NCBI GenBank assembly: GCA_041319085.1
Contig: CP101033.1
Span: forward strand, 3,002,501-3,066,500
Reading direction: 5' to 3'
Length of the DNA stretch: 64,000 bases
Source: Aeromonas veronii
GTDB taxonomy: Bacteria > Pseudomonadota > Gammaproteobacteria > Enterobacterales > Aeromonadaceae
Under the pieces are notes generated by a model, which was given only the letters and a program-made list of their open reading frames with translations, searched no databases and was not told the origin of the DNA. Position 1 is the first letter of the stretch; every line of letters starts with the position of its first letter. Below, one piece after another: positions 1 to 7,791 of the stretch. The position numbers and the translations under genes were made by a program.

Positions 1-341
1 TGCAGATCTGCGCGCAGTACCGCCAGCGGCAGCTCCATCAAAGAGCCGGTGAGATACCAGGAGGCAAACGGCACGATCTCCCCGCGCCCCAGCCCGATAA
101 AGAGATCCTGATACTCCTCGGCAAGCTCGTTTTCGTGGTGGCTGCTGGCAGCCAGCTGCACCAGCCCCAGCCCTCTGGCAAAGGGGCCCGGCATAGCCTG
201 CAACCCTTGCAGCCAGGCGAGCTGTTCACCACGGGGGGCGGCGCGCCAGAGACTTGCCAGCAGGGCGTAGAGATCGGCGCTGCTCTGTTCCAGTTCGGTT
301 ATGGTCAGTTCGCCAGCCTTTTCGTTATGTTGTTCACTCAT
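1..341 (-). CDS. TorD/DmsD-family molybdoenzyme chaperone (3' part outside window)
   Basis: The minus strand reads an open frame from an ATG at 341 to the window edge, about 113 residues. A good ribosome site (GAGGGG) lies just upstream of the ATG. The visible part has the helical pattern of TorD-family cytoplasmic chaperones: a DLYALLASLW-like first helix and the EEYQDLFIGLGRGE...PFASWYLTG segment that is typical of the family. These proteins bind twin-arginine signal peptides or apo-enzymes of molybdenum/tungsten oxidoreductases until cofactor is inserted. It starts 10 bases after the stop of the polyferredoxin gene and is in the same operon. From the neighbours I infer that it serves a formate dehydrogenase whose structural genes lie beyond the left edge. 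Confidence 0.85.
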   Translation of the reverse strand, partial: MSEQHNEKAGELTITELEQSSADLYALLASLWRAAPRGEQLAWLQGLQAMPGPFARGLGLVQLAASSHHENELAEEYQDLFIGLGRGEIVPFASWYLTGSLMELPLAVLRADL

Positions 342-351
342 CACTGGCCCC

Positions 352-2097
352 TCACACCTTGAGCTGGGAGACGGGATCCGCCGCCAGCGCCGCAAACACG
401 TCCTTGACCCGGCAATCCTCACACATCAGCAGCCGCTGGGCGGCCTCGTTCTGAAAGTGGGAGTGACCGGCCAGTTTTTGCTGGATGCGGCGGATCATCG
501 AGGCGGGCGCGAACGGCTTGGCGCAGCGAATGCAGCAGGCAGCCTCTTCGGCTTTCAGGCTCTGCACGGCGCGGCGCGCCTCGGGCACGGGTTGCAGACG
601 GGGCACCAGTACGATGGCCTGCTCGGGGCACGCCTTTTCGCACATGCCGCACTGGATGCAATCCTGCTCAATAAAGTTGAGGCCGGGCGTGTGCCCAACC
701 GCATGCAGGGCGCGGCTCGGGCAGACCGCCACGCAGCCCATGCAGAGGGTGCAGTCAGATTCTTTCAGCTCCACGCTGCCGTAAGGGGCACCGTGGGGCA
801 CCGCCAGCGGCTCGCGGCTCCCCTCGTTGGCCTGCCAGAGGGCATCGAAGGCGGCAAACAGGTTCTCCCGTTTGTCCCCTTTGAGCGGCTTCTCCAACAG
901 GGCAACGGCTGGCTCACCGGAGATCGGCTTATCTTGTTCGGCATCCGGGTTAAACAGGGCGATGCGATCGGCAGCAAGCCCAGCGCCCGCCAAGAGCACG
1001 GCGGCGCTGGCCAGTTCCCGCTCAACCAGTGCACGGACGCTGGCGGGGGCGTCATCGACCAGCGCAATGCGCACCGCGCTGGCGCCATAGGCAAGGGCGG
1101 CGAACCAGCTCTCGATGCCTAAACTCGCGCTCTCCTCCACCCAGACCGGCAGCCAGTTGGCGGGCAGGCGGGTGAGTTCGGCTTCCACCCATTCACGCTC
1201 GTTTTCACCGGCGATCAGCAGTCGAGGCACTTCGCCGCCCGCCTCCCGGTAGTGCTTGAGCAATCGGAACAGATAGTCGCCGCTGGTGTTGGCATCGGGC
1301 TGGTGATAGACAATCGCCCCGGTCGGACAGGCCGAGGCACAGCTGCCAAAGCCCTGACAGAGATGGGGATCAATCTGGATGCGACCATTGATGGGCTTGA
1401 GGGCATCGGTCGGGCAGACATCGAGACAGCGGCTGCAACCGGGCACGCCGCGGGCGGTAAAGGCGCAGGCCTCGGGGTCGAGGCGAAAATAGCGCGGCTT
1501 ATCGAAGATGCCGGTGAGAGCACAGAGCTCGGCAAGCCGTTCAGCCAGCCCTTGGTCATCGGTCAGATGCAGATAGCCGACCGGCGGACGTTCCAGCGCA
1601 AAGAGCGGGGCTCGGCCCAGATCGGCCACCAGATCGAAGCGCGGCTCGCCATTTTCCGCAGCCTGCTGAGTAAAACAGAGCGCCGCCAGGTTAACCCGCT
1701 CACCCTGACCATTGAGGCCGATAAGCTGGAACTGCCCCAGATACCCTGTCAGGCCCGGTTCGCGCAGGGTCAGGGCCGCGAGGGATGCGGTGGCATCGAA
1801 AATGGTTTCGAGATCGGCCGCCTCGGCATCGTGGACCGCTTCGGTCACCAGCAGGGTGGGCTTCACCCCGGCAGGCAGCAGACTGGCCGCGCGGCGAATG
1901 CGATCTTCCGGGCCGACCAGCAGCAGGCGCCCCTGACTCTGGTAAGAGACAGTGGCCGGGATCAGGTTGTCGGTCTTGACCGTATGCTGCAGCGCATAGG
2001 CGCGAGCGCGCGCGTTATGCTCGGCCGCCCCCGCCCCATGGGCAAGATTGGAGGCCAGATTTGAGGTCAGATTTGGCAATGTTTGTTCAGTGCTCAC
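352..2097 (-). CDS. Polyferredoxin with four 4Fe-4S motifs, formate dehydrogenase cluster
   Basis: A 581-residue iron-sulfur protein. I choose a GTG start at 2097 because AGGAG sits six bases before it; the nearby ATG reads straight into a stop. Cys-rich ferredoxin motifs occur as two pairs: about residues 221-257 (GCSRCLDVCP and SCASACP) and about 449-490 (CTLCMGCVAVCP and CIQCGMCEKACP). Further cysteines near 521-562 (CCIRC, CEDC) may hold another centre. No membrane segment is apparent, so it is probably cytoplasmic electron transfer linked to formate dehydrogenase. It lies between a DUF3306 gene and a TorD-like chaperone, the arrangement I recall from fdh clusters of Shewanella and Vibrio. 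A sigma-54 promoter lies 57 bases upstream. The exact electron partner is not visible here. Confidence 0.85.
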   Translation of the reverse strand: MSTEQTLPNLTSNLASNLAHGAGAAEHNARARAYALQHTVKTDNLIPATVSYQSQGRLLLVGPEDRIRRAASLLPAGVKPTLLVTEAVHDAEAADLETIFDATASLAALTLREPGLTGYLGQFQLIGLNGQGERVNLAALCFTQQAAENGEPRFDLVADLGRAPLFALERPPVGYLHLTDDQGLAERLAELCALTGIFDKPRYFRLDPEACAFTARGVPGCSRCLDVCPTDALKPINGRIQIDPHLCQGFGSCASACPTGAIVYHQPDANTSGDYLFRLLKHYREAGGEVPRLLIAGENEREWVEAELTRLPANWLPVWVEESASLGIESWFAALAYGASAVRIALVDDAPASVRALVERELASAAVLLAGAGLAADRIALFNPDAEQDKPISGEPAVALLEKPLKGDKRENLFAAFDALWQANEGSREPLAVPHGAPYGSVELKESDCTLCMGCVAVCPSRALHAVGHTPGLNFIEQDCIQCGMCEKACPEQAIVLVPRLQPVPEARRAVQSLKAEEAACCIRCAKPFAPASMIRRIQQKLAGHSHFQNEAAQRLLMCEDCRVKDVFAALAADPVSQLKV

Positions 2098-2153
2098 ATT
2101 ACACTCCTGCGCGCGCCACCTCATGGGATGGGCGCTTGTTGGTAAGCCGAGAG

Positions 2154-2169
2154 AGCAAGAGGCGAGCCA
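2154..2169 (-). promoter_or_regulatory. Sigma-54 (-24/-12) promoter for the polyferredoxin operon
   Basis: On the minus strand 2169-2154 reads TGGCTC-GCCTC-TTGCT, one mismatch from TGGCAC-N5-TTGCW with the invariant GG and GC at the right spacing. It lies inside the short gap between DUF3306 and the polyferredoxin start (2097), and a pair of inverted sites at 2239-2275 sits 70-106 bases upstream, a normal distance for an enhancer. Confidence 0.75.
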
Positions 2170-2201
2170 ACTCCCCCGGGAAAAAAGTGACTGACAGGGA
2201 G

Positions 2202-2795
2202 TCAGGATCCTGAGGGTTCCATTCCCTCACCCTTGGTTGGGACATTTTGTCCACCACAGGAAACCAAAATGTCCCGATCGTCGATGTGGGTTTGAGAATG
2301 GTTATCAGCCAGCTCGTCGGCGGCAGGTGCGCTGACAACCGCCACCGGTTCAGCGGATCCGCTGGCCGGATTGGCCATCTCGCTCTCCGGGGCGGTTACC
2401 TGATCCACCAGCCAATTGCGTAGCCCGGCGGTCAGGGCCGCGGGCAGCAATTCGGGCTGGCTGAAATCCTGGGTGTAGTCGTCGAGCCCATCCGGTTTAT
2501 GGCTGCGAAACATGGCCCGCAGCGCCTCCCTGTCGGGGAGTTTGGCCTTGCCCGGCTGGGCTGTTATCAGCTGCGGTTCGCCACTCTCTGCCCCCTCAAC
2601 GGCAAGAGGTTCACAGCTCCCCTTGTCAGTGCTGACTACGGAGCTATCCAGCGCGGCATCAGGAATTTCAGCTTCGCCACTGCCTTCGATGGGGGCTGAA
2701 ACCGCCTTGGGAATGGCCTCTTCCCGTGGCTGCAATACCTGATGCTTGCGCGCCTCACTCTTGCGAGACGACCAGCGCTTAAGGAACTCACTCAT
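2202..2795 (-). CDS. DUF3306 domain protein of formate dehydrogenase cluster
   Basis: A 197-residue protein starting MSEFLKRWSSRK at the ATG at 2795, the usual DUF3306 opening. Residues about 1-35 are basic and conserved; the middle is a Glu/Ala-rich linker; a second conserved block (LPDREALRAMFRSHKPDGLDDY...) lies near 105-135, followed by an Ala/Pro-rich tail. The function of DUF3306 is not established. The family is almost always found with DUF3305, polyferredoxin, TorD-like and formate dehydrogenase genes, so a maturation or assembly role is a fair inference. The ATG overlaps the DUF3305 stop by eight bases, which suggests translational coupling. Its last codons contain the GGGACATTTTGTCC sites proposed to control the next gene. 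Confidence 0.8.
   Translation of the reverse strand: MSEFLKRWSSRKSEARKHQVLQPREEAIPKAVSAPIEGSGEAEIPDAALDSSVVSTDKGSCEPLAVEGAESGEPQLITAQPGKAKLPDREALRAMFRSHKPDGLDDYTQDFSQPELLPAALTAGLRNWLVDQVTAPESEMANPASGSAEPVAVVSAPAADELADNHSQTHIDDRDILVSCGGQNVPTKGEGMEPSGS
2239..2275. promoter_or_regulatory. Inverted pair of sites for a sigma-54 activator
   Basis: Positions 2239-2252 read GGGACATTTTGTCC, and 2262-2275 read the reverse-oriented near copy AACCAAAATGTCCC (11 of 14). Both the exact 14-mer and an AATGTCCCGAT half-site recur at 12264-12309 upstream of tupA. The sites lie within the 3' coding end of DUF3306, 70-106 bases upstream of a sigma-54 promoter. I infer binding by the NtrC-type regulator encoded at 10879-12234. 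Confidence 0.65.
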
Positions 2796-3377
2796 GGGCG
2801 CTGTTTCCGGCCTTGTTTCCGGCCTTGTTTCCAGCGTTGTTTCCGGCGTCGCTGCCACGCTCGCGGCCATCGGGGCCGGTGGCCTTGACGGCGCCACAGC
2901 TGGCTTGATCCTGGCTATCGACACCGAGCTGATCCTGCGCCCGCCCCTTGCCCTTCTTGCCCTTGCGACGGGCCTCCAGCAGCTCGCCGTGACGGCCGAT
3001 AAAGGCCTCCACCCAGGCTTGCAGCGCCTCGGGCAGCGGGCAGGAGAGCACCTGCCGCTCGCCATCCATATAGGCGGCAGCCACGGTCTGGCTCAGGGTC
3101 AGGCCGTCGGCCACAAAGCCACTGTCCACGCTGCTTCCGGTCACAAACAGGCGGGGCGAGCCGGAGCTTAAGTTGAAGCGATAATCCCCCGCTCGTCGCG
3201 AAACAGAGTAAGGGGCAAGGCACCGGCAGCCTCCGGTTCGGCGGGGTGGAGCGCCGCAATCTCGAAACGGCGGCTCTGCCAGCGGCCAACCTGACTGTCG
3301 ATGGCCTTTAACTCCAATTGCAGCCAGCGCTGCGGGGAGAGGGGTTTGGTTGTCTCTTGCACTGTCACGGCTCCCAT
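2788..3377 (-). pseudogene. DUF3305 protein gene, frameshifted at a C5/G5 run
   Basis: Two adjoining minus-strand frames together make one DUF3305-like protein of about 196 residues. The first runs from the ATG at 3377 (MGAVTVQETTKPL...) to LFRDERG and then hits a stop at 3168. The second picks up DYRFNLSSGSPRL... and continues to the stop at 2788. The break is at the run of five C at 3186-3190 (G5 on the coding strand); one extra G restores a single frame. The C-terminal end carries a degenerate repeat (AGNKAGNKAGNSAHE) coded by near-identical 12-base units around 2800-2850. Function unknown; DUF3305 travels with DUF3306 in formate dehydrogenase clusters. The break could be real or a sequencing undercall. 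Confidence 0.75.
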
Positions 3378-3480
3378 CAGAAGGTCTCTGCCGGGCCGCC
3401 CTCCCCCGTGAACCACCCAGTTCGGGGTGGATCAGGGCAGGAGATTTATGGCGGCCACGGCCATCAATGGGATAAGACAT

Positions 3481-3496
3481 AGCAAGAGTGGGGCCA
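3481..3496 (-). promoter_or_regulatory. Probable sigma-54 promoter upstream of DUF3305
   Basis: On the minus strand 3496-3481 reads TGGCCC-CACTC-TTGCT, one mismatch from the -24/-12 consensus. It is about 104 bases upstream of the DUF3305 start at 3377. I see no GGGACATTTTGTCC copy between here and the IS element at 3749; an upstream site may have been displaced by the insertions. Confidence 0.5.
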
Positions 3497-3556
3497 AGGC
3501 CGGTCTGGTGGCCGATGGGGGTTGGGTCGTCGTGCGGGATATGGGTTGGCGCGAGC

Positions 3557-3725
3557 GTAGGTTGGCGCTGAGCGCAGCGAAGCCCAACATGCGGCGTAAG
3601 ACCAATCCGTCAGAACCTAATCAGCAGGAATGGCAATAATCGAATAACGTTGAATTATCCGATTATCGCTTTTGAAATATTCCGCGGTAAACGTTGGGCT
3701 TCACTTAGTTCAACACCAACATACG
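3557..3725. repeat. Inverted pair of a dispersed GTTGG...CCCAAC-type repeat
   Basis: The stretch 3557-3590 (GTAGGTTGGCGCTGAG...AAGCCCAACAT) and the stretch 3693-3725 (GTTGGGCTTCACTTAG...CCAACATACG) are inverted, diverged copies of an element common in intergenic DNA of gammaproteobacteria. No gene is evident between 3378 and 3748; a 70-codon open frame at 3427-3639 reads through this repeat and is not convincing. Confidence 0.5.
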
Positions 3726-3748
3726 AGTCGTTCAAGATGGAACAATAT

Positions 3749-4786
3749 GGCGCTGTTCCAGAGCCGTATTGGTGGCAAGCGTTATACTTATTTCAGGTTA
3801 TTTGAGTAAGGAGCTTGCCATGGACAGCCAAGCGTTTTCCTCAATGCTGCGTTCTTTTGCCCAGCTCGACCCAATCCAGCTAGAACGCGCCCAGGAACAA
3901 CTTCGTCACCATCTGCAACGTGATCAACTCCATCAGGCATTGGCAAACCAGAGCGAGGCTGTCGCAGCATGCCCCTGTTGCAATTCCTCCCATGTCATTC
4001 ATTGGGGACGTGCTCGTGGTCAGCAGCGGTTCCGTTGTAAGGCATGCGGCAAAACATTCAATCAATTGGATGGTTCTGCTTTGGCGGGGCTTCATCACAA
4101 GCACAAGTGGGCTGCCTATGCTGACTGCCTCAGTCGTGGGTTGTCGCTGCGAGCCGCAGCCAGAGAGTGCGCCATCAACCTGAAGACCGCATTTCGTTGG
4201 CGCCATCGCTTTCTACGCTACGCACTGACCACTCGAGCCAAGCAATTGGCCGGGATCGTCGAGGCCGATGAGGTATTTGTAGCCGAATCATTTAAGGGAC
4301 GACGTCATCTGGATCGTCCAGCAAGACGCCGGGGCGCGAAGGGTAAAAAACGTGGGCATATACCCTTGGTCCCGCTCTTAATCGCACTAGATCGATATGG
4401 TCGAGAAAGTGATGCTGTGTTGTTAGATAAAAGCCTGAGTCAAATCGAACCTTCCCTAAAACCACTCCTCACGGCGGGAACAATCCTGTGCACGGATGGC
4501 AATCTAAGTTACAGCACGATTGCACAGAATGCGCCGGGCGTGATCCATAAGCGGTTGATCGCCAGCGCTCATCATCGAGTAGAAGATGATGTTTTCCACA
4601 TCCAGACCCTCAATAACTACGTGAGTCGTTGGCGGGAATGGATGGCCAAATTTCACGGAGTAGGGACAGACTACCTGGAAAACTACCTTGCTTGGTTTCG
4701 AGTGGTGAACCAGGAGCCGAATACATCCTGTTCATGGCTGCTTGGCGGAGTCACTCGGCTCACCTACACGTAAAGGGAACAGCGCC
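3749..4786 (+). mobile_element. IS1595-family insertion sequence with 8-bp target duplication
   Basis: A complete 1038-bp element. The left end GGCGCTGTTCC (3749-3759) and right end GGAACAGCGCC (4776-4786) are perfect 11-bp inverted repeats. The flanks at 3741-3748 and 4787-4794 are both AACAATAT, an 8-bp target duplication as expected for IS1595. Intact ends and duplication point to a recent insertion. It lies between the DUF3305 promoter region and an AT-rich islet gene. Confidence 0.92.
3820..4773 (+). CDS. IS1595-family transposase
   Basis: A 317-residue DDE-type transposase. I choose the ATG at 3820 because AAGGAG lies six bases before it; an upstream in-frame start at 3769 has no such site. 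An N-terminal zinc ribbon is visible (CPCCNSSHVIHWGRARGQQR... then CKACGKTF, about residues 52-82), followed by a helix-turn-helix and the ISXO2-like catalytic domain beginning near VEADEVF (about 145). A second acidic region is CTDGN, and a third, YLAWFR, closes the domain. It is the only gene of the element and looks intact. Confidence 0.9.
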   Translation: MDSQAFSSMLRSFAQLDPIQLERAQEQLRHHLQRDQLHQALANQSEAVAACPCCNSSHVIHWGRARGQQRFRCKACGKTFNQLDGSALAGLHHKHKWAAYADCLSRGLSLRAAARECAINLKTAFRWRHRFLRYALTTRAKQLAGIVEADEVFVAESFKGRRHLDRPARRRGAKGKKRGHIPLVPLLIALDRYGRESDAVLLDKSLSQIEPSLKPLLTAGTILCTDGNLSYSTIAQNAPGVIHKRLIASAHHRVEDDVFHIQTLNNYVSRWREWMAKFHGVGTDYLENYLAWFRVVNQEPNTSCSWLLGGVTRLTYT

Positions 4787-4830
4787 AACAATATTCATCA
4801 ATAGGCTACGAATAAAAACTTGCCTATGAT

Positions 4831-6651
4831 TTAAAATTTATACTTACTTAAAAATGGCATGTTTTCCTTTACAGCCGACTCATACCATTTAAGACTCCAT
4901 GACCACTCTTGTGCTCTAGGCTTACAGTCAGAGCAACCTATACAATGCTGCTGTTTAAAGGAATATCCCAGATTAGGACCATCCGAATCATCATATAACA
5001 TGGTTAATAGATTTCCTGTTCCTTGAGCATAACCATGTTTTAAGCATACTAATAGATGTAAACCACCAACAGAATGCATCCTTAGTGATTGAGCGATAAT
5101 ACCACCCGGACGATAATGAACAAATAAATGCTCACAATTCTTCATAATATTAGTAGGATCATAGTTCTTTAACCCCATATCTACGACACGACCAAATTCA
5201 CTGTCTTGGTCATCTGGATCCATTCCTAAGTTCTTAGCGATGTTTATAAAATATGCTTGCTGCTCTTCAATACTGATGGAATAAAAGTCTTGAACCTTGC
5301 TTTTTTCTTGTACAGCCCTCTCAATACCATCTAACACATCCGTCATATCAGGAATATTTGAAATTACGACTTCGCGTATCTCCTGCGCAGTCACATGGTT
5401 TTTATTAACCATCATGAAAACCAAGTAGTATAATTGTTCAATTTTAACAAAATCTTTTGATATAACACAGCAAGTCATTACAAGACCAGCCATACTTTTA
5501 TGCCAATTTCCCAAGAACTCTATTGATTCCTTTGTGCCACGTGCCTCATGAATTGAAGTAAAAATCAATATTGATGGGTATATATCGATAAAAAAATCAG
5601 AGAGGATATTATATTGTCCATCTCTTGTTAATCGATGGCATAACTCAATACATTTTTGTAATGAAATGCAACTCTCATGATAGAGCTGCTGTGTTTGGTT
5701 ATTAAATATAGCGTGTTCAAAAGAGCCTTTTTCAAAGTGACTAATGGAATTATGTATTGCATGCAATTGATCTAGTTGGAGCTTAAATTTAACTCTTCGA
5801 GCTTTGCCTATTGCAATCAGTCTATGAACCCTACTTTTTTGTTCTCTAGCTAGGGAAATAAACCTATGACAAATCTCATAGTTTTCATAAAAAATATCTT
5901 TACTTACATTTGTAAATGGCGCAATTTGAAAAGCTTGCCAATAATATAAAAGAGCAACGAACCTATCCTTAGCTGGAACTATTGGAGATGAGAATATTTC
6001 TGCGGCCTTCTGATAGACACCATGAAAATTCTTATCAAATAAATAATTATTTAGCTGCTGATGATACGCTTTGAATAGCGCGTCACCAATATCATCAATT
6101 TTCTTGCTCAGCGTTGATGGATTGACTATTGGATATTTTTTAATTGAATCCTGTAAGCCTTTCACATTAAGGTAATCCCAGCACTCCACAACAGACATCA
6201 GCATTTTGTTTGCTGAACTGGTATTTTTCCTAATTAAATAATTGTCGATTGGAAGGTGGACCTGAATCGACTCATTGTTTTCTGACTCCGCAGCTCTTTT
6301 TATTAAAGCCTCATTGTTTGTAATCATCAACCAGAAAATTTTCTCTGATGAGATTTCTACAACTACCAGAACAACTGGTACTTTGAAGTCTAAGTAATAC
6401 TTCAACCTCTCCATTTTCAAATTAAAAGATAATATCTTGCCATCGTTAATATATGTAGAGTTCTCCTCACCTTTAATCTGTACCTTAAAGACGCTTTCTT
6501 TACCTAAAGCCTTACCACTCTCATCCTTTAGCTCTATCTCGCCATCAATACCAAAATCATTTTGGTCCTCTTGACTGCGAAATATCCAGCTGCTTGGTAA
6601 GTTATACTCAAATATACGACCGGCTTCCGTTCCTATTTCACCTGCATTCAT
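4831..6651 (-). CDS. DUF4365 nuclease-like protein in an AT-rich islet
   Basis: A 606-residue protein in DNA visibly richer in A/T than everything around it, a sign of horizontal transfer. Residues about 1-140 fit DUF4365: EYNLPSSWIFRSQEDQNDFGID then FKVQIKG. D36, with E38/E40, and Q58-x-K60 match the D...(E/Q)xK core of PD-(D/E)XK nucleases (family inference). The middle, about 150-480, is a long helical region with no motif I can name. The last 40 residues carry CIGCSDC (C570, C573, C576) and conserved His/Cys before them, possibly a metal site. No partner gene is present and the start has only a weak ribosome site. A defence or DNA/RNA-cleaving role is plausible but unproven. Confidence 0.7.
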   Translation of the reverse strand: MNAGEIGTEAGRIFEYNLPSSWIFRSQEDQNDFGIDGEIELKDESGKALGKESVFKVQIKGEENSTYINDGKILSFNLKMERLKYYLDFKVPVVLVVVEISSEKIFWLMITNNEALIKRAAESENNESIQVHLPIDNYLIRKNTSSANKMLMSVVECWDYLNVKGLQDSIKKYPIVNPSTLSKKIDDIGDALFKAYHQQLNNYLFDKNFHGVYQKAAEIFSSPIVPAKDRFVALLYYWQAFQIAPFTNVSKDIFYENYEICHRFISLAREQKSRVHRLIAIGKARRVKFKLQLDQLHAIHNSISHFEKGSFEHAIFNNQTQQLYHESCISLQKCIELCHRLTRDGQYNILSDFFIDIYPSILIFTSIHEARGTKESIEFLGNWHKSMAGLVMTCCVISKDFVKIEQLYYLVFMMVNKNHVTAQEIREVVISNIPDMTDVLDGIERAVQEKSKVQDFYSISIEEQQAYFINIAKNLGMDPDDQDSEFGRVVDMGLKNYDPTNIMKNCEHLFVHYRPGGIIAQSLRMHSVGGLHLLVCLKHGYAQGTGNLLTMLYDDSDGPNLGYSFKQQHCIGCSDCKPRAQEWSWSLKWYESAVKENMPFLSKYKF

Positions 6652-6871
6652 TAGATATTACAACCTTATTTAAAATACGTATAACGTGGATTCAATGGCA
6701 TGTTTTACATACCACCTATAAAGTTTGGTTAAAATTCTAACCCTCTTGGTTTTCAAAGAAAAGCGTGACTGTTTACAACTTACTCAGAATGGGAGCAGGC
6801 TCGCTTTTATTAAAACAACATAATTACGCTTTTCGTACCATCACTCTGATATTTTGTCGGTCCCATTAATC

Positions 6872-6887
6872 TGGAACAAAACTTGCT
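6872..6887 (+). promoter_or_regulatory. Sigma-54 promoter for fdhD
   Basis: TGGAAC-AAAAC-TTGCT at 6872-6887 has the invariant GG and GC at the correct spacing and one mismatch to TGGCAC-N5-TTGCW. It lies 43 bases before the fdhD start. Fourteen bases upstream, 6846-6859 matches the proposed activator site GGGACATTTTGTCC at 10 of 14 positions, which is unusually close for an enhancer. The rest of the gap 6652-6871 shows nothing else. Confidence 0.55.
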
Positions 6888-6930
6888 GTATCCCTCCCCT
6901 TAGATCCCGGCAACCGGTCGCGAGGGGCCC

Positions 6931-7788
6931 ATGACACCGACCTTTATCAAAAGCAATGCCGCAGCCCAGCTCACCATGGCCGTCGAGGTGATGGATGAAC
7001 AGGGCACAATGAACACCCGCCAAATCGCCTGTGAGCGGCCACTGACGGTCTACCTCAACTGGAAGGAGATAGTAACTCTGATGACGCTGGGGGCCCGCCC
7101 CGAGGCGCTGGTGCTGGGTTATCTCAAAAATCAGGGCTTTATCGAGGATATCTCAGCCATCGAGTCGGTGATCGTCGACTGGGAGAGCGAGGCCGCCGCC
7201 GTGGTAAGCAGTCAGCAGGCCGCCGATCTCGACAAATCCTTGGAGAAGAAGACGGTCACCTCCGGCTGCGGTCAGGGCACCATGTATGGCAGCGTGATGA
7301 AGAAGCTCGAAGGGCTGGTCTTGGCGGCGCCTGAGCTTAAACAGAGCACCCTCTACGCCCTGCTCAAGGCGCTGTCGGCCCATAACGAAACCTACAAGAT
7401 GGCCGGCGCCGTGCATGGCTGCGCCATCTGTCGCGGCAGCGAAATCCTCTCCTTTGTCGAGGATGTGGGGCGCCACAATGCGGTGGATACCCTGGCGGGC
7501 GAGCTCTGGATGCGCGGCGAGGCTGGCCACGACAAGATCTTCTACACCACGGGGCGGCTCACCTCGGAGATGGTGATCAAGGTGGCACAGATGGGCATTC
7601 CGGTGCTGCTGTCGCGCTCCGGCGTCACCCAGATGGGGCTGGATCTGGCCCGCCAGCTCGGTATCACCATGATTGCCCGCGCCAAGGGGCGCCACTTCGA
7701 GGTCTTTAGCGGCCACGATCATCTGGTGCTGGACGAGAAGCCGCCGATGCTGGCACCCGGTTCATCTGGTCGCGGGATGCGGGATTAA
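6931..7788 (+). CDS. fdhD: Formate dehydrogenase sulfurtransferase FdhD
   Basis: A 285-residue FdhD. The family passes sulfur from the IscS desulfurase to the molybdenum/tungsten bis-MGD cofactor before it enters formate dehydrogenase, and without it the enzyme is inactive. The catalytic CxxC is present (C164 and C167 in HGCAICRG), as are SGCGQGT (111-117) and DVGRHNAVD (about 178-186). The ATG at 6931 follows GAGGGG. It is three bases upstream of a DNA-binding regulator and likely co-transcribed with it. It is divergent from the DUF3305-DUF3306-polyferredoxin operon but is now separated from it by 3.3 kb of inserted DNA. Confidence 0.95.
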   Translation: MTPTFIKSNAAAQLTMAVEVMDEQGTMNTRQIACERPLTVYLNWKEIVTLMTLGARPEALVLGYLKNQGFIEDISAIESVIVDWESEAAAVVSSQQAADLDKSLEKKTVTSGCGQGTMYGSVMKKLEGLVLAAPELKQSTLYALLKALSAHNETYKMAGAVHGCAICRGSEILSFVEDVGRHNAVDTLAGELWMRGEAGHDKIFYTTGRLTSEMVIKVAQMGIPVLLSRSGVTQMGLDLARQLGITMIARAKGRHFEVFSGHDHLVLDEKPPMLAPGSSGRGMRD

Positions 7789-7791
7789 ACC

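Noticed and set aside
301..1122. Plus-strand frame opposite the polyferredoxin gene
   Set aside because: The minus strand carries the four cysteine motifs; this frame has no recognisable feature.
3427..3639. A 70-codon frame between DUF3305 and the IS1595 element
   Set aside because: It reads across a dispersed intergenic repeat and has no domain or ribosome site.
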